The notes under the pieces are model-generated. The model worked only from the letters and a program-made list of their open reading frames with translations, was not told the origin of the DNA and ran no database searches. This document shows positions 8,276 through 16,983 of a stretch of 64,000 nt of DNA, in pieces. Positions within the stretch are counted from its first letter, which is position 1. Each line of letters starts with the position of its first letter. The stretch spans positions 434,001-498,000 of the forward strand of contig FQWG01000002.1 of NCBI GenBank assembly GCA_900129595.1. Direction: 5' to 3'. Made by a program: the position numbers and the translations under genes. The DNA comes from Flavobacterium frigidimaris. GTDB lineage: Bacteria; Bacteroidota; Bacteroidia; Flavobacteriales; Flavobacteriaceae.

Positions 8276-8847
8276 TAATATTAAACGATCCACATTATAA
8301 TTACAAACGCTACAAAAGCGTATCGCTTCATCATTGAGCTTAAGATCACAATAGTGCAGTTCTTAAAAATTACAACAAGCAGTAAAAGTTCAATCAGAAT
8401 TGAAGTGCAGTTTGTCGATGTTATTGGCTTTTTACAAAATCACTTTGTTAAAACTGACTTTCAAAAAAGACAAGACCAGATTTTTGAGGAGCATTTAGTA
8501 CCGCTGCCAGAAAATTTACCGTGGTTTTATTCTGAAAAACAGGCAACTTGATAGCTAAACCAGATCAAATAGTGAGATTTTGTCGAGTGATTTACTTTTA
8601 GAAGACGATTTACCTTAAAACCCCCATTAAAAACCGCATTTCTTTAGTCCATAAACGTCTAAAAACCACCTTTAAAAGTAAGTTATTAAGTACTAATCAC
8701 TAAATAGTAAGAACTTAAAATGCAGTTCGTCGATTATAATTACATCTTGTCTAAAACCGGCTAATTTCTATATTAAATCTCGAATTACATTATACATTTG
8801 CACTGAAAATAAACAAAATAACAAATTTAATTTTAGTCAAATTCCCA
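8276..8847 (+). other. 572-base region without a convincing gene
   Basis: It holds one GTG-initiated frame (8354-8551, 65 codons) with no recognisable motif, probably spurious or a gene remnant. An imperfect inverted repeat spans about 8584-8704: GTGATTTACTTTT near its left end faces AAAAGTAA and AATCAC near its right end. The segment TGCAGTTTGTCGAT at about 8408 recurs nearly unchanged at about 8721. The right end carries the promoter of the pilin-like gene. Confidence 0.5.
8793..8800 (+). promoter_or_regulatory. -7 box of the pilin-like gene
   Basis: TACATTTG matches TAnnTTTG and lies 47 bases before the ATG at 8848. No good -33 TTG is present, so an activator could be needed. Confidence 0.5.
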
Positions 8848-9369
8848 ATGAAAAAAATAATTTTAGCCTCTATTCTTATGTTAGGCCTTGTTACAGTAAA
8901 TGCTCAAAATGTTACATTAAATGTAAACTTAAAACCTATCCAGACTTTAGTGGTTACTCCTGCACAAAAAATTGTAAATCTTAATTATACAACTACAGAT
9001 GATTACAAAAACGGTGTATCTTCTACAAATGCAGATCAATTAACCATTTACAGTACCGGAGGTTTTCAGGTAAGAGTAAAAAGTGCAAGCGCTACACTGC
9101 AAAGCGGAAGTAAAACAATAGATGCTAATACTATCCAAATTAAAGCATCTGCTGGTTCTGATGCTGTAAATGGTGCTCAATATACTCAAAACGTTCAATT
9201 ATCAAACACCGAAGCTACTTTGGTAACTTCTACAAAAGGTGGAGTAGATAAAAAAATTAGTATCGAGTATAAAGGTGCAGGTGCTAATACTTATATTGAC
9301 AATTATATTCCGGGACAAAATCCTACAGTTTATACTACTGAACTTACTTATACTATTGTAAGTCAATAA
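8848..9369 (+). CDS. secreted pilin-like beta-sandwich subunit
   Basis: A 173-residue protein with a clear signal peptide (MKKIILASILMLGLVTVNAQ, residues 1-20) and a small, cysteine-free, all-beta mature part. The mature N-terminus has alternating hydrophobic residues (VTLNVNLKPIQTLVV), as expected of a donor strand, and the C-terminus ends in TELTYTIVSQ. The segment around residues 52-87 (DDYKNG, GGFQVRVKSASATLQSG) matches the second domain of the 342-residue protein two genes downstream. With the PapD-like chaperone and barrel protein that follow, I infer that it is the major subunit of a chaperone-usher-type surface fibre. The family itself is not recognised. Confidence 0.65.
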   Translation: MKKIILASILMLGLVTVNAQNVTLNVNLKPIQTLVVTPAQKIVNLNYTTTDDYKNGVSSTNADQLTIYSTGGFQVRVKSASATLQSGSKTIDANTIQIKASAGSDAVNGAQYTQNVQLSNTEATLVTSTKGGVDKKISIEYKGAGANTYIDNYIPGQNPTVYTTELTYTIVSQ

Positions 9370-9390
9370 TACCTTTAGGTGAAATAAATA

Positions 9391-9424
9391 AAAAAAATGT
9401 CACAAGAAATTGTGGCATTTTTTA
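9391..9424 (+). terminator. hairpin terminator between pilin and chaperone genes
   Basis: ATGTCACAA and TTGTGGCAT pair with one G-U across a GAAA loop, flanked by A7 and T6. It would let the pilin transcript end alone and be made in excess over the assembly proteins. Confidence 0.65.
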
Positions 9425-9438
9425 TTTAGTTAACTTTG
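9410..9438 (+). promoter_or_regulatory. promoter of the chaperone-adhesin-usher operon
   Basis: TTG at 9410-9412 and TAACTTTG at 9431-9438 are 18 bases apart, the Bacteroidota spacing. The -33 element sits in the right arm of the terminator hairpin. Confidence 0.55.
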
Positions 9439-9484
9439 TTTTACTTCAATTAATTTCCCAACAGATTTTTTTAACCTACTTAAA

Positions 9485-10276
9485 ATGAATAAACTTGTTT
9501 TACTTTTTTGTTTTTTAATTTTTCAGGCGCACGCGCAAACGGGTATTTCTGTATCACCTCCAAGAATTTATTTTGAGTCGAAACCCGGAACGAGTAGTAC
9601 TCAAAAAGTAACGGTAACGAATGTCAGCCTAAAAAACACTTTGGATCTTGCCGTGAGTCTTGGTGATTGGGAGTATGATGAAAAAGGTGAAAATATGATG
9701 TACCCTTCGAATACTTTAAAAAATTCTTGTGCCAGCTGGATTTCTGTCAAAAACAATGACAATTATTTCACATTAGCCCCCGGAGAAAGAAAAGAACTGG
9801 AAGTTACTATTACACCCGTAAAGATAGCCAATGATACGCTGCCCACTCATACAGCTGTTTTATATGTAAGCCAAATGAATCCTGTGGATGATTATGATAG
9901 CAAAGGAGCAAATATCAAAGTTAGTATTCGTTCCGGAATCAAAGTTTTTCACACTTTTTCGAATAGTCTTACCAAGAAAATTGAAATTGAAGATTTAAAA
10001 TTTGATCAATCTGCCAATAACCTAAACTTAAAATTTAAGAATGAATCCCAAATTTGGGTCGATGGCAAAATTTCAACTGAAATTATAAATGTCAAAACGG
10101 GTAAAAAAGTCGTGGTGAATGATATTGTTTTTTATACATTGCCGGGCAATTTACGCAAATTAAGTATTCCTGTTACTGAAACTTTAGAAAAGGGATCTTA
10201 TAATGCATCTGTGATTATTGATTATGGCGATTCGTCTCAATTGGAAATGGCTGAATTAAATTTTAATTATGAATAG
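9485..10276 (+). CDS. PapD-like periplasmic pilus chaperone
   Basis: A 263-residue secreted protein (signal about residues 1-18, ending AHAQ) with two Ig-like domains. Domain 1 begins ISVSPPRIYFESKPG, where Arg27 is placed like the subunit-binding arginine of PapD. It continues with a D-W-x-Y-D loop and FTLAPGERKELEVTIT (95-110). The segment VSIRSGIKVFH (146-156) resembles the PapD-family signature at the end of the first domain, with Lys153 as the second basic anchor. The role is to hold pilin subunits by strand donation in the periplasm. It overlaps the next gene by 8 bases, so the two are in one operon. It is close in style to archaic (CsuC-like) chaperones. Confidence 0.75.
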   Translation: MNKLVLLFCFLIFQAHAQTGISVSPPRIYFESKPGTSSTQKVTVTNVSLKNTLDLAVSLGDWEYDEKGENMMYPSNTLKNSCASWISVKNNDNYFTLAPGERKELEVTITPVKIANDTLPTHTAVLYVSQMNPVDDYDSKGANIKVSIRSGIKVFHTFSNSLTKKIEIEDLKFDQSANNLNLKFKNESQIWVDGKISTEIINVKTGKKVVVNDIVFYTLPGNLRKLSIPVTETLEKGSYNASVIIDYGDSSQLEMAELNFNYE

Positions 10277-11297
10277 ACATATTCTTATTATTCTCTTTTG
10301 CACCCCATTTTTTGGATTTTCTCAGGTGTCTTTTACATCTTGGGTAAATTCCTATTTACAAATTAATTCTTATAATGGGAATACCAATTCTGATGCCTAT
10401 ACGGTTACATTTGCCGGAAATGGTAATTTGAATGTTCCGCACTGGAAACTTTCTGCACGATTGAAACAAAACATTGTATCTGAAGATGGCAAATTTACCA
10501 TTCCTTCTAATAAAATTTCTTTTCAACCCATTTCTACAACTGGTCAGGCGTATCCAAATCCGGTTCCGACAATTTCGCAAATTGGCGCTCCTTTAAATGT
10601 TTTTTTACAAGACAATAGTGAATCTTTTTTGATTCCCAATTCTAATGCCCCTATCTATAACAATCCGCAAACGCCAAATGGTTATTACAATCTTCAGCTA
10701 AAATATGCACTGACCCTTCTTGGCGGTTCTTATTTAGGGAGTTTTCCTGCCTGGACACGATTTATTGCTCCTATAGAATTTACGGCATACGACCAAAACA
10801 ATGTTATAATTGGAAAGATGAGTCATGATTTCCAATTCCAAATTGGAAATATCACTGATGCACCGCCTCCTGCAGACATACTTTCTTTAAAAATAAATAC
10901 GAATGCTGCGAATGGGCTTTTAGAATTTAAAACAATGCAGGATTATAATAATGGAACCAGTGTGACTTATACAGATGGACTATCAGTAACCACTAACAGT
11001 AACTTTCAGATTAAGGTAAGATCCCTTCAAAGCAACTTACAATCTGCTGCCGGAAATTCGATTCCTGTTGAAGTGATTAATTTAACTTTAGTGCCGGCAA
11101 CATCTAATGCCAGTCAGCGTATTTTCCCCATTGTGCTTAGTGCTGCCAATCAAACTCTGGTACAAGGCAATAGTACTAATAACATGCCTTACCGTTTCGA
11201 TATCAAATATTTTACACTACCTCAGGACATTCGTTTGATTGATGCAAAATCAGACAACTATACGACTACTTTACAATATGAGATTACCCCTCAATAA
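10269..11297 (+). CDS. two-domain secreted protein, probable pilus tip subunit
   Basis: A 342-residue protein with a signal peptide (about residues 1-18, FFGFSQ). Residues about 20-195 form a unique domain with no recognised relative. Residues about 200-342 repeat the fold of the 173-residue pilin-like protein: QDYNNG, SNFQIKVRSLQSNLQS and the C-terminal TTTLQYEITPQ match DDYKNG, GGFQVRVKSASATLQS and TTELTYTIVSQ there. A unique N-terminal domain joined to a pilin domain is how tip adhesins of chaperone-usher pili are built, so I infer an adhesin; its ligand is unknown. It overlaps the chaperone gene by 8 bases and ends 10 bases before the usher-like gene. Confidence 0.65.
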   Translation: MNRHILIILFCTPFFGFSQVSFTSWVNSYLQINSYNGNTNSDAYTVTFAGNGNLNVPHWKLSARLKQNIVSEDGKFTIPSNKISFQPISTTGQAYPNPVPTISQIGAPLNVFLQDNSESFLIPNSNAPIYNNPQTPNGYYNLQLKYALTLLGGSYLGSFPAWTRFIAPIEFTAYDQNNVIIGKMSHDFQFQIGNITDAPPPADILSLKINTNAANGLLEFKTMQDYNNGTSVTYTDGLSVTTNSNFQIKVRSLQSNLQSAAGNSIPVEVINLTLVPATSNASQRIFPIVLSAANQTLVQGNSTNNMPYRFDIKYFTLPQDIRLIDAKSDNYTTTLQYEITPQ

Positions 11298-11307
11298 TTA
11301 CTAAAAG

Positions 11308-14100
11308 ATGCGTTCTTGTAACTTTAAACTTTTATCAATCTTTTTTTTGTTCTTTATTCTGGTTAACCCTTTGAATGCTCAACAGATTCAGAATGCGGTT
11401 TCTATGGAGATAGAAAGGGATGCTTCTTTTCAAAAAGGGTCTTTACTGAGTTTAGTAGTAGTCATTAAAAACACAACACCGGATAAAATAAACGGAAAGA
11501 TCAATTTTACCCTTCCTAAAGGTCTGAGAAACCCTGCGGCTCAAGGTTTAGAAATTGCGATGCTTCCTGATGAAACACGCCACATTCCTGTTAAATTTAT
11601 AATTGAAGAAGAGGCTGCTGCCGGGTCTTCTGTAATTGTTTGTAAATTAACAGATGCTTCCGGAAAATTGCTTGCAGAGCAAAGCACCAATCATGTAATC
11701 GAGGTAAACAATACGCTTATTATTACTCCTTTAGAAACTTCTATTTACAGATCATCAAACAATGAACCCATAAAGGTAAAAATAAAGGTCAGCAATAAAG
11801 GGAATATCAGGCAAAATATTACTTTAGTTTGTAAGTTTCCGGACCCGACAAATGGCAATTTATTTCTGGAACAAAATGCTGAAATTGCTGTAAAAAAAGA
11901 TTCCATTTTCACTTTCACTTATCTTCCTTCAAAGGAATTGGCCAAACAATCCAGCTATTCTGTACGCATATCCGGATTCAGGAATCCAAGTAAAGAAATG
12001 TTTGGCAATACTATGGTAGAAGTTCAAAATATTGCCAGCGTGCAACAATATCAAGGTGACTTATTTATTAATTTTCTGGATGAGGCACAAAACCAGATTA
12101 CCTCTAGTTACAGAAGATTTGGTGGCGGAATCGATTTTTATCAGCTAAGAGGTTCCGGTGGAATCAACGTTCCTTCAGGCTATCTTTTTATGCAAGGAAA
12201 TGTTGCTGTAACAAATGGTCAGGAAATTCCTTTAATCACCAATACCAATTTAGTATATCGTCAGGAACAAAATGAATATACCATTGGAAATATTAATAAA
12301 CTGCTTGAAATGACTCTGGTAGGACGAGGTGCAGAATACAGCCATACGTTCGAAAAAAATCAAAAAGTTGAAGTGGGTTTTGTCGATCAAAATTATAATT
12401 TAATAGAACAGGACAGCTGGCTCAAAAATGGTTACGGTTTCTTTGCCAAAGGAATGCTTAACTCTAATAACAGCTCCCGTAATGCTTCGGGCAGCTATCT
12501 GTACCGCTATGATCCATTCGAAAAAGCAAAACATAGTATTTTGGGAACAGAAGTTAATTATGATTTTAATCCAATCTGGAGACTGAACGCAAAAGTAAAC
12601 GGTGCAATGAGTATCTATGAAGTACAAGATTTTGTTAAACCTTCTTTTGCCGGAGAAACCAATTATTCGGGAAAAATTAAAAACTTCAACATCAACGGAA
12701 ATTATTATTTAAGCTCTGATTATTATCCCGGAAACCGACGAGGAAGTATGCAGCTGCAGCAGAATATTGCTACCAACATCAAAAATCATAATCTGCACGC
12801 AAATGTCATTTTTTCTGATTTTTCGCCTAAGTTTTATTCATTTGAAACACAGCAAAAATCGACCAATAACAGAATAGAAGTAGGAAACCGTTTTCCCAAA
12901 TTTAGAGATTTTACGCTTAATTTATTATATCAATATCAAGACGAAAGTTCTAATAGCTACAATCGACTTTTAGGAAATTCAGATAATACAGCTCAAAAAA
13001 TGTTTGCCAACCGTATCGTTGAACAATTTTCATGGGTTAATAATGCATCGCGGCAATCAGCAGTTTTAGGACTTGAAACCGGTATTGTCAGATATCCGAT
13101 GCAAACTGATAATAATTTTCAGATGAAGGTAAATGCGAATTATAATTACAGAAATTTTAATATTAATTCAACCTTTCAATCGGGCAGTTATTATTTATCT
13201 GAATATGCTTTTTCCAGTATTGCCGGCAATGGTGTAAATTATGAGAAGCTTTCATTATCTTTATTTTACACCAATAATTTTGTAAACGACAAAGTAAACC
13301 TGAATACCGGAATTTCTTATATCAAGGATATCGTTTACGGAAAATCACCTTCTGCATTTATAAATGCTAAATATAACGGAAAAGCATTCAGTACTTTTTT
13401 CAATTCTTCCTGGTACAATTATTCTGTTGGATCTCTTAGCAATAACACGCTAACTTTTGAAGTTGGGGTAACCATAAATCTACAGAAAACAATATTAAAT
13501 CCCGATCAAAAAAGTACCATCAAAGCGGTCTTATATTACGATACAAACAATAATAATCAGTATGATCCGGGCGAAAAATACGCTGCAAATTATATGATTA
13601 ACATCAATAAAGTAGCTTTGCAAACCAATGCAGACGGAATGGCAACTTATAAAAGAGTGCCTTACGGAACTTATTTCTTAAAGCAGTTTACACAAGATGG
13701 CTGGTATTATGATGATGCTACTTTTGAGGTTGACAGGCATTCGTACAGTCTTTTAATTCCGCTTCATCAAAGCGGAACAATGCAAGGAAAAGTTTCCTTT
13801 GCCTACAATGCCACAACAGTAGTTGATTTTCAGCACCGCGCTTCCGGCATCTCTTTTAGCATCATGAAAAACAATCAATTGGTCAAAAAAGTATACACTG
13901 ATGATGACGGCAAGTACATATCGTTTCTTCCTATTGGTGATTATGTCATTACCATCGATGAAAAATCATTGCCTGCCAATACATTTTGCGAAGTAACAAG
14001 TTATGACATCGCTCTAAAAGCGGGAGAAATAGTAGTCGTACCTGAATTTATTATAAAAGTAAAGGAAAAGAAAATCAATACTAAAAAGTTCTCTAATTAA
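11308..14100 (+). CDS. outer-membrane usher-like protein
   Basis: A 930-residue protein with a signal peptide (about residues 1-24, NPLNAQ). Residues about 25-245 are two Ig-like domains with a binding-surface feel (KGSLLSLVVVIKNTTPDKIN). Residues about 250-725 alternate short amphipathic strands rich in Tyr, Phe, Asn and Ser, as in an outer-membrane barrel, and include SSYRRFGGGIDFYQLRGSGG. Residues about 730-920 form two small beta-sandwich domains, the first with YYDTNNNNQYDPGEKY and a transthyretin-like GxYxLK end. The order (N-terminal domains, barrel, two C-terminal domains) and length equal those of pilus ushers, but I see no direct FimD/PapC sequence motif. The identification rests on architecture and on the chaperone and pilin neighbours. 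Confidence 0.6.
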   Translation: MRSCNFKLLSIFFLFFILVNPLNAQQIQNAVSMEIERDASFQKGSLLSLVVVIKNTTPDKINGKINFTLPKGLRNPAAQGLEIAMLPDETRHIPVKFIIEEEAAAGSSVIVCKLTDASGKLLAEQSTNHVIEVNNTLIITPLETSIYRSSNNEPIKVKIKVSNKGNIRQNITLVCKFPDPTNGNLFLEQNAEIAVKKDSIFTFTYLPSKELAKQSSYSVRISGFRNPSKEMFGNTMVEVQNIASVQQYQGDLFINFLDEAQNQITSSYRRFGGGIDFYQLRGSGGINVPSGYLFMQGNVAVTNGQEIPLITNTNLVYRQEQNEYTIGNINKLLEMTLVGRGAEYSHTFEKNQKVEVGFVDQNYNLIEQDSWLKNGYGFFAKGMLNSNNSSRNASGSYLYRYDPFEKAKHSILGTEVNYDFNPIWRLNAKVNGAMSIYEVQDFVKPSFAGETNYSGKIKNFNINGNYYLSSDYYPGNRRGSMQLQQNIATNIKNHNLHANVIFSDFSPKFYSFETQQKSTNNRIEVGNRFPKFRDFTLNLLYQYQDESSNSYNRLLGNSDNTAQKMFANRIVEQFSWVNNASRQSAVLGLETGIVRYPMQTDNNFQMKVNANYNYRNFNINSTFQSGSYYLSEYAFSSIAGNGVNYEKLSLSLFYTNNFVNDKVNLNTGISYIKDIVYGKSPSAFINAKYNGKAFSTFFNSSWYNYSVGSLSNNTLTFEVGVTINLQKTILNPDQKSTIKAVLYYDTNNNNQYDPGEKYAANYMININKVALQTNADGMATYKRVPYGTYFLKQFTQDGWYYDDATFEVDRHSYSLLIPLHQSGTMQGKVSFAYNATTVVDFQHRASGISFSIMKNNQLVKKVYTDDDGKYISFLPIGDYVITIDEKSLPANTFCEVTSYDIALKAGEIVVVPEFIIKVKEKKINTKKFSN

Positions 14101-14162
14101 TATTTTTACAGAAAGCCCCGTTCTTAAAACCTCTTTAGAAAATTTTTCCAAAAATTAATCCA

Positions 14163-14197
14163 TAAAAAAACCCCGAAATACAGATTTCGAGGTTTAG
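14163..14197 (-). terminator. terminator of the tRNA-Ser gene
   Basis: On the minus strand ACCTCGAAAT and ATTTCGGGGT pair across a short loop, followed by a T-run. It lies just beyond the 3' end of the tRNA. Confidence 0.65.
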
Positions 14198-14219
14198 TAT
14201 TATTTAACTTAAAAAATTG

Positions 14220-14306
14220 CAGAGAGGATGGGATTCGAACCCACGATACAGTTACCCATATACTAGCTTTCCAGGCTAGCTCCTTCAACCACTCGGACAC
14301 CTCTCT
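14220..14306 (-). tRNA. tRNA-Ser (anticodon GGA)
   Basis: An 87-base class II tRNA. The acceptor stem is AGAGAGG / CCTCTCT with discriminator G; CCA is not encoded. The D-arm contains GTCCGAGTGGTTGAAGGAGC, the anticodon arm GCTAGCCTGGAAAGCTAG gives anticodon GGA, a long variable arm follows, and the T-arm reads GTGGGTTCGAATCCCATC. It reads serine UCC and UCU codons. Confidence 0.97.
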
Positions 14307-14366
14307 AAATTGGTCTGCAAATAACATAAAAAAAACTGAGTTAGAAAAGCAAAATCCAATATTAGT

Positions 14367-15242
14367 TTACATACTTTTTCTAAATTCTTCCATAAACAAT
14401 TTTACGGCCTTTTTTTGGTACGCTCCTTCGATCGTTAACATAAACGAATCTCTTTGTGTTGTAACTCCCGTAATATTGATCGCTTTTATATTGCTCCATC
14501 CTTGTAAAGCCTTCTCTGTCACAACAGTAGCCCAATAATCACTGTCGTCAACCAATCGCAATAAAGCATGCACTGCGTTCAATTCTATAGAAACTTTTGG
14601 CTTCATATTGTTTTTCAAGAACAATTCATCCAGAAACTCTCTGGAATTAAATCCTTTTACGGGTAAAATAAGGGGCAGATCTTCTATTTTTTTAAACGAA
14701 ATTTTATCTAAAACTGCCAACGGATGGTCTTTTGAAACCGCCAAAACTAATTTTGATCGGAACAAAGGCACCTTTTGAAAAGGAAGTTCGATTTCGTTTG
14801 ACGAGATTACCAAAACCAAATCTAATTCATTATTTAATAATTTGTGTTCTAAAGGTTCAGTGGTGCCATATTCAATAACGATTTTTAGATGTGGATAGGT
14901 TTTAGCAAACAAATTCACGACAGGCAGAACCAAAAGTCCAAAAATATAGGTTACGCCTATTCGCAGTTCTCCACCAATCATTTGGTTCAGATCGTCGATA
15001 GCCTGTTTACCGCTTTGTACATTTTCGATCACTTGTTTGGCGTGAATCAGGAAAACAGATCCGGCTTCGGTAAGCTGAACTTTTTTGCCAATCCTTACAA
15101 ACAAAGGCATTCCCAGTTCTTCTTCTAATTTTTTTATTTGTTGAGACAAGCCGGATTGTGTCACAAAACACAACTCCGCAGCTTTTGTAAAATGCAGTAC
15201 TTCAGCAGTTTTAATAAAATATTGTAATTGATAAATTTCCAT
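14367..15242 (-). CDS. LysR-family transcriptional regulator
   Basis: The 291-residue length is typical. The N-terminal winged HTH reads MEIYQLQYFIKTAEVLHFTK, AAELCFVTQSGLSQQIKKLE, EELGMPLFVR. The C-terminal periplasmic-binding-like effector domain starts near residue 90 (GELRIGVTYIFG). It is transcribed away from an MFS exporter 91 bases apart, the normal LysR arrangement, so the exporter is its likely target. A dyad lies just upstream of its own start. Confidence 0.92.
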   Translation of the reverse strand: MEIYQLQYFIKTAEVLHFTKAAELCFVTQSGLSQQIKKLEEELGMPLFVRIGKKVQLTEAGSVFLIHAKQVIENVQSGKQAIDDLNQMIGGELRIGVTYIFGLLVLPVVNLFAKTYPHLKIVIEYGTTEPLEHKLLNNELDLVLVISSNEIELPFQKVPLFRSKLVLAVSKDHPLAVLDKISFKKIEDLPLILPVKGFNSREFLDELFLKNNMKPKVSIELNAVHALLRLVDDSDYWATVVTEKALQGWSNIKAINITGVTTQRDSFMLTIEGAYQKKAVKLFMEEFRKSM

Positions 15243-15246
15243 ATTG

Positions 15247-15264
15247 ATAAGTTATACTACTTAT
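15247..15264. promoter_or_regulatory. dyad between lysR and the MFS gene
   Basis: ATAAGT, six bases, ACTTAT form a perfect interrupted palindrome of 18 bases, with TG and CA flanks slightly further out. It begins four bases from the LysR start codon and is a good candidate for the LysR-binding site controlling the divergent pair. Confidence 0.5.
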
Positions 15265-15333
15265 TATCAGTAAAATTATTAATTTTTCTAATGAAATACT
15301 AATCCCGAACTTTGTAAAAAAATATCAGTCATT

Positions 15334-16572
15334 ATGTTTAAAGCGTTAAAATCAAAAAACTTCAAGTTATTCTTTTACGGACAATCTGTTTCGGTAATTG
15401 GAACCTGGCTGCAAAAAACAGCCGTAAGTTGGATGGTTTACAGCGTTACGGGTTCTGTTTTTTTACTTGGGTTAGCTACTTTTTTAAGCATGATTCCGTC
15501 TTTATTTCTGGCGCCTTTGGCCGGAAGTATTATTGGGCGTTACGACAGACACCGCGCCATGATTGTATTGCAATCTTTGGCAATGCTTCAGGCAGGAGCT
15601 TTGGCTTTATTGATCTATCTCAAAATTTACAACATCAACTTTATTCTGGCACTGAGTTTAATTCAGGGAATCATCAATTCCTTCGATATGACTTGCAGAC
15701 AGACCATGATGATTGATATTGTTAATGACAAAGAAGATTTACCAAACGCCGTGGCCTTAAACTCGACTTTGAACAATTTTGCCCGAATTGCCGGCCCTGC
15801 ATTGGCCGGAATTATTCTGCACAATTATGGTGAAGACATTTGTTTTATTGGAAACTTCCTGAGCTATATTCCTGTTTTGATTTCTTTATTGATGATGAAA
15901 ATCACACCGCATATTAAAGCCACCGATAAAATGAAAATGTATGATGATTTTATCGAAGGATTAGATTACATAAAAAAAGAAACCGAAATGGCCAAAATGC
16001 TTTTAATGTTAATGTGCAGCAGCTTGTTCGTCATCTCTTTTAATACTCTTATGCCGGTTTTTGCCAAAGACATTTTTAACGGAAATGCCCAAACTTTCAG
16101 CTGGTTCGAAAGTGCCGCCGGAATTGGCTCTATTGTATCAGCTATTTATCTCGCCAATCTTAAAAAAGCCGACAATATGGGCAAAATAATGATCATAGCG
16201 AGTTTATTATTAGGTTTTAGTATCATTATAATGGCGTATTCAAATAGTTTAACTATTGCGCTTATTTGCATGGCTCTGAGTGGCGTTGGTATGATGGCAC
16301 AAACCTCATCGATAAATATTTATGTTCAGACACAAAGTACCGTAAACATGCGTTCCAGAAGTATTAGCTATTATATGATGGCCTATCAGGGAATGATTCC
16401 TGTGGGAAGTTTGATTATTGGCTATGTTTCTCACATCATCGGAACCAGAAATACCGTGGCGATTCAGGGAATTATTTCTATAATTTCTGTTATTGTATAT
16501 GTGTATTATAAAAATCGCAGTTCTGAAGAAGAATTTGAAACTTGCGAAGTTCAATACAAGGATTCAATTTAA
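15334..16572 (+). CDS. MFS transporter (MFS_3 / EntS-like exporter)
   Basis: A 412-residue inner-membrane protein with twelve predicted helices. The N-terminus KNFKLFFYGQSVSVIGTWLQ is characteristic of the MFS_3 (DHA3) exporters related to the enterobactin exporter EntS and macrolide pumps. The loop between helices 2 and 3 reads GRYDRHR, the conserved motif A region. It likely expels a small molecule by proton antiport. It is divergent from a LysR gene that probably senses the substrate or a related compound. Confidence 0.87.
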   Translation: MFKALKSKNFKLFFYGQSVSVIGTWLQKTAVSWMVYSVTGSVFLLGLATFLSMIPSLFLAPLAGSIIGRYDRHRAMIVLQSLAMLQAGALALLIYLKIYNINFILALSLIQGIINSFDMTCRQTMMIDIVNDKEDLPNAVALNSTLNNFARIAGPALAGIILHNYGEDICFIGNFLSYIPVLISLLMMKITPHIKATDKMKMYDDFIEGLDYIKKETEMAKMLLMLMCSSLFVISFNTLMPVFAKDIFNGNAQTFSWFESAAGIGSIVSAIYLANLKKADNMGKIMIIASLLLGFSIIIMAYSNSLTIALICMALSGVGMMAQTSSINIYVQTQSTVNMRSRSISYYMMAYQGMIPVGSLIIGYVSHIIGTRNTVAIQGIISIISVIVYVYYKNRSSEEEFETCEVQYKDSI

Positions 16573-16670
16573 AATTCCAAATTCCAAGGGAAGGCGCATT
16601 TTGAACCTTATAAGGAATTATAAATTAAGGTTAAATAATCTCAATCTGGATTCCAATTATCTACAATTTT

Positions 16671-16769
16671 GTCATTTCGACCCGAGGGAGAAATCACACG
16701 CGTAACTCTGCAAAGATTAAAACTTTAGGAACGGAGTTTCTAGTGTGATTTCTCGTTCCTCGAAATGAC
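16671..16769. repeat. long palindromic repeat, copy 1
   Basis: A 99-base imperfect palindrome. The outer arms are GTCATTTCGA and its complement; inner arms AGAAATCACAC and GTGTGATTTCT also pair. The central part shares the words AACTC, CAAAGATT and TTAGGAACG with copy 2. Confidence 0.85.
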
Positions 16770-16806
16770 AAAAACAACGCAAAAAAAATACAGTAACCAC
16801 AATCTT

Positions 16807-16908
16807 GTCATTTCGACCGGAGGGAGAAATCCTCGTTAGAAACTCGACAAAGATTGGCTTTTAGGAACGCAGCTACTTGCGAGGATTTCTCCCTCCGGTC
16901 GAAATGAC
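16807..16908. repeat. long palindromic repeat, copy 2
   Basis: A 102-base palindrome with nearly perfect arms: GTCATTTCGACCGGAGGGAG at the left and its exact complement at the right, extended by AAATCCTCG / CGAGGATTT. It has the same orientation and order of parts as copy 1, 37 bases away. Confidence 0.9.
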
Positions 16909-16947
16909 AAACTGGATATAAAACACTTTAATTAAATGAACTTACAT

Positions 16948-16983
16948 CACTTATATGGTGAAAAAACACTTATATGGTGAAAA
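16948..16983. repeat. short direct repeat
   Basis: The 17-base word CACTTATATGGTGAAAA occurs twice, at 16948-16964 and 16967-16983, a period of 19. Confidence 0.8.

Noticed and set aside
8354..8551. 65-codon GTG-initiated frame
   Set aside because: No motif, no promoter, no neighbour coupling and a rare start codon; it is mentioned only as content of the gap.
16671..16908. Palindromes considered as a CRISPR array or IS ends
   Set aside because: Only two long hairpins, no spacers of fixed length, no transposase gene or target duplication between them.
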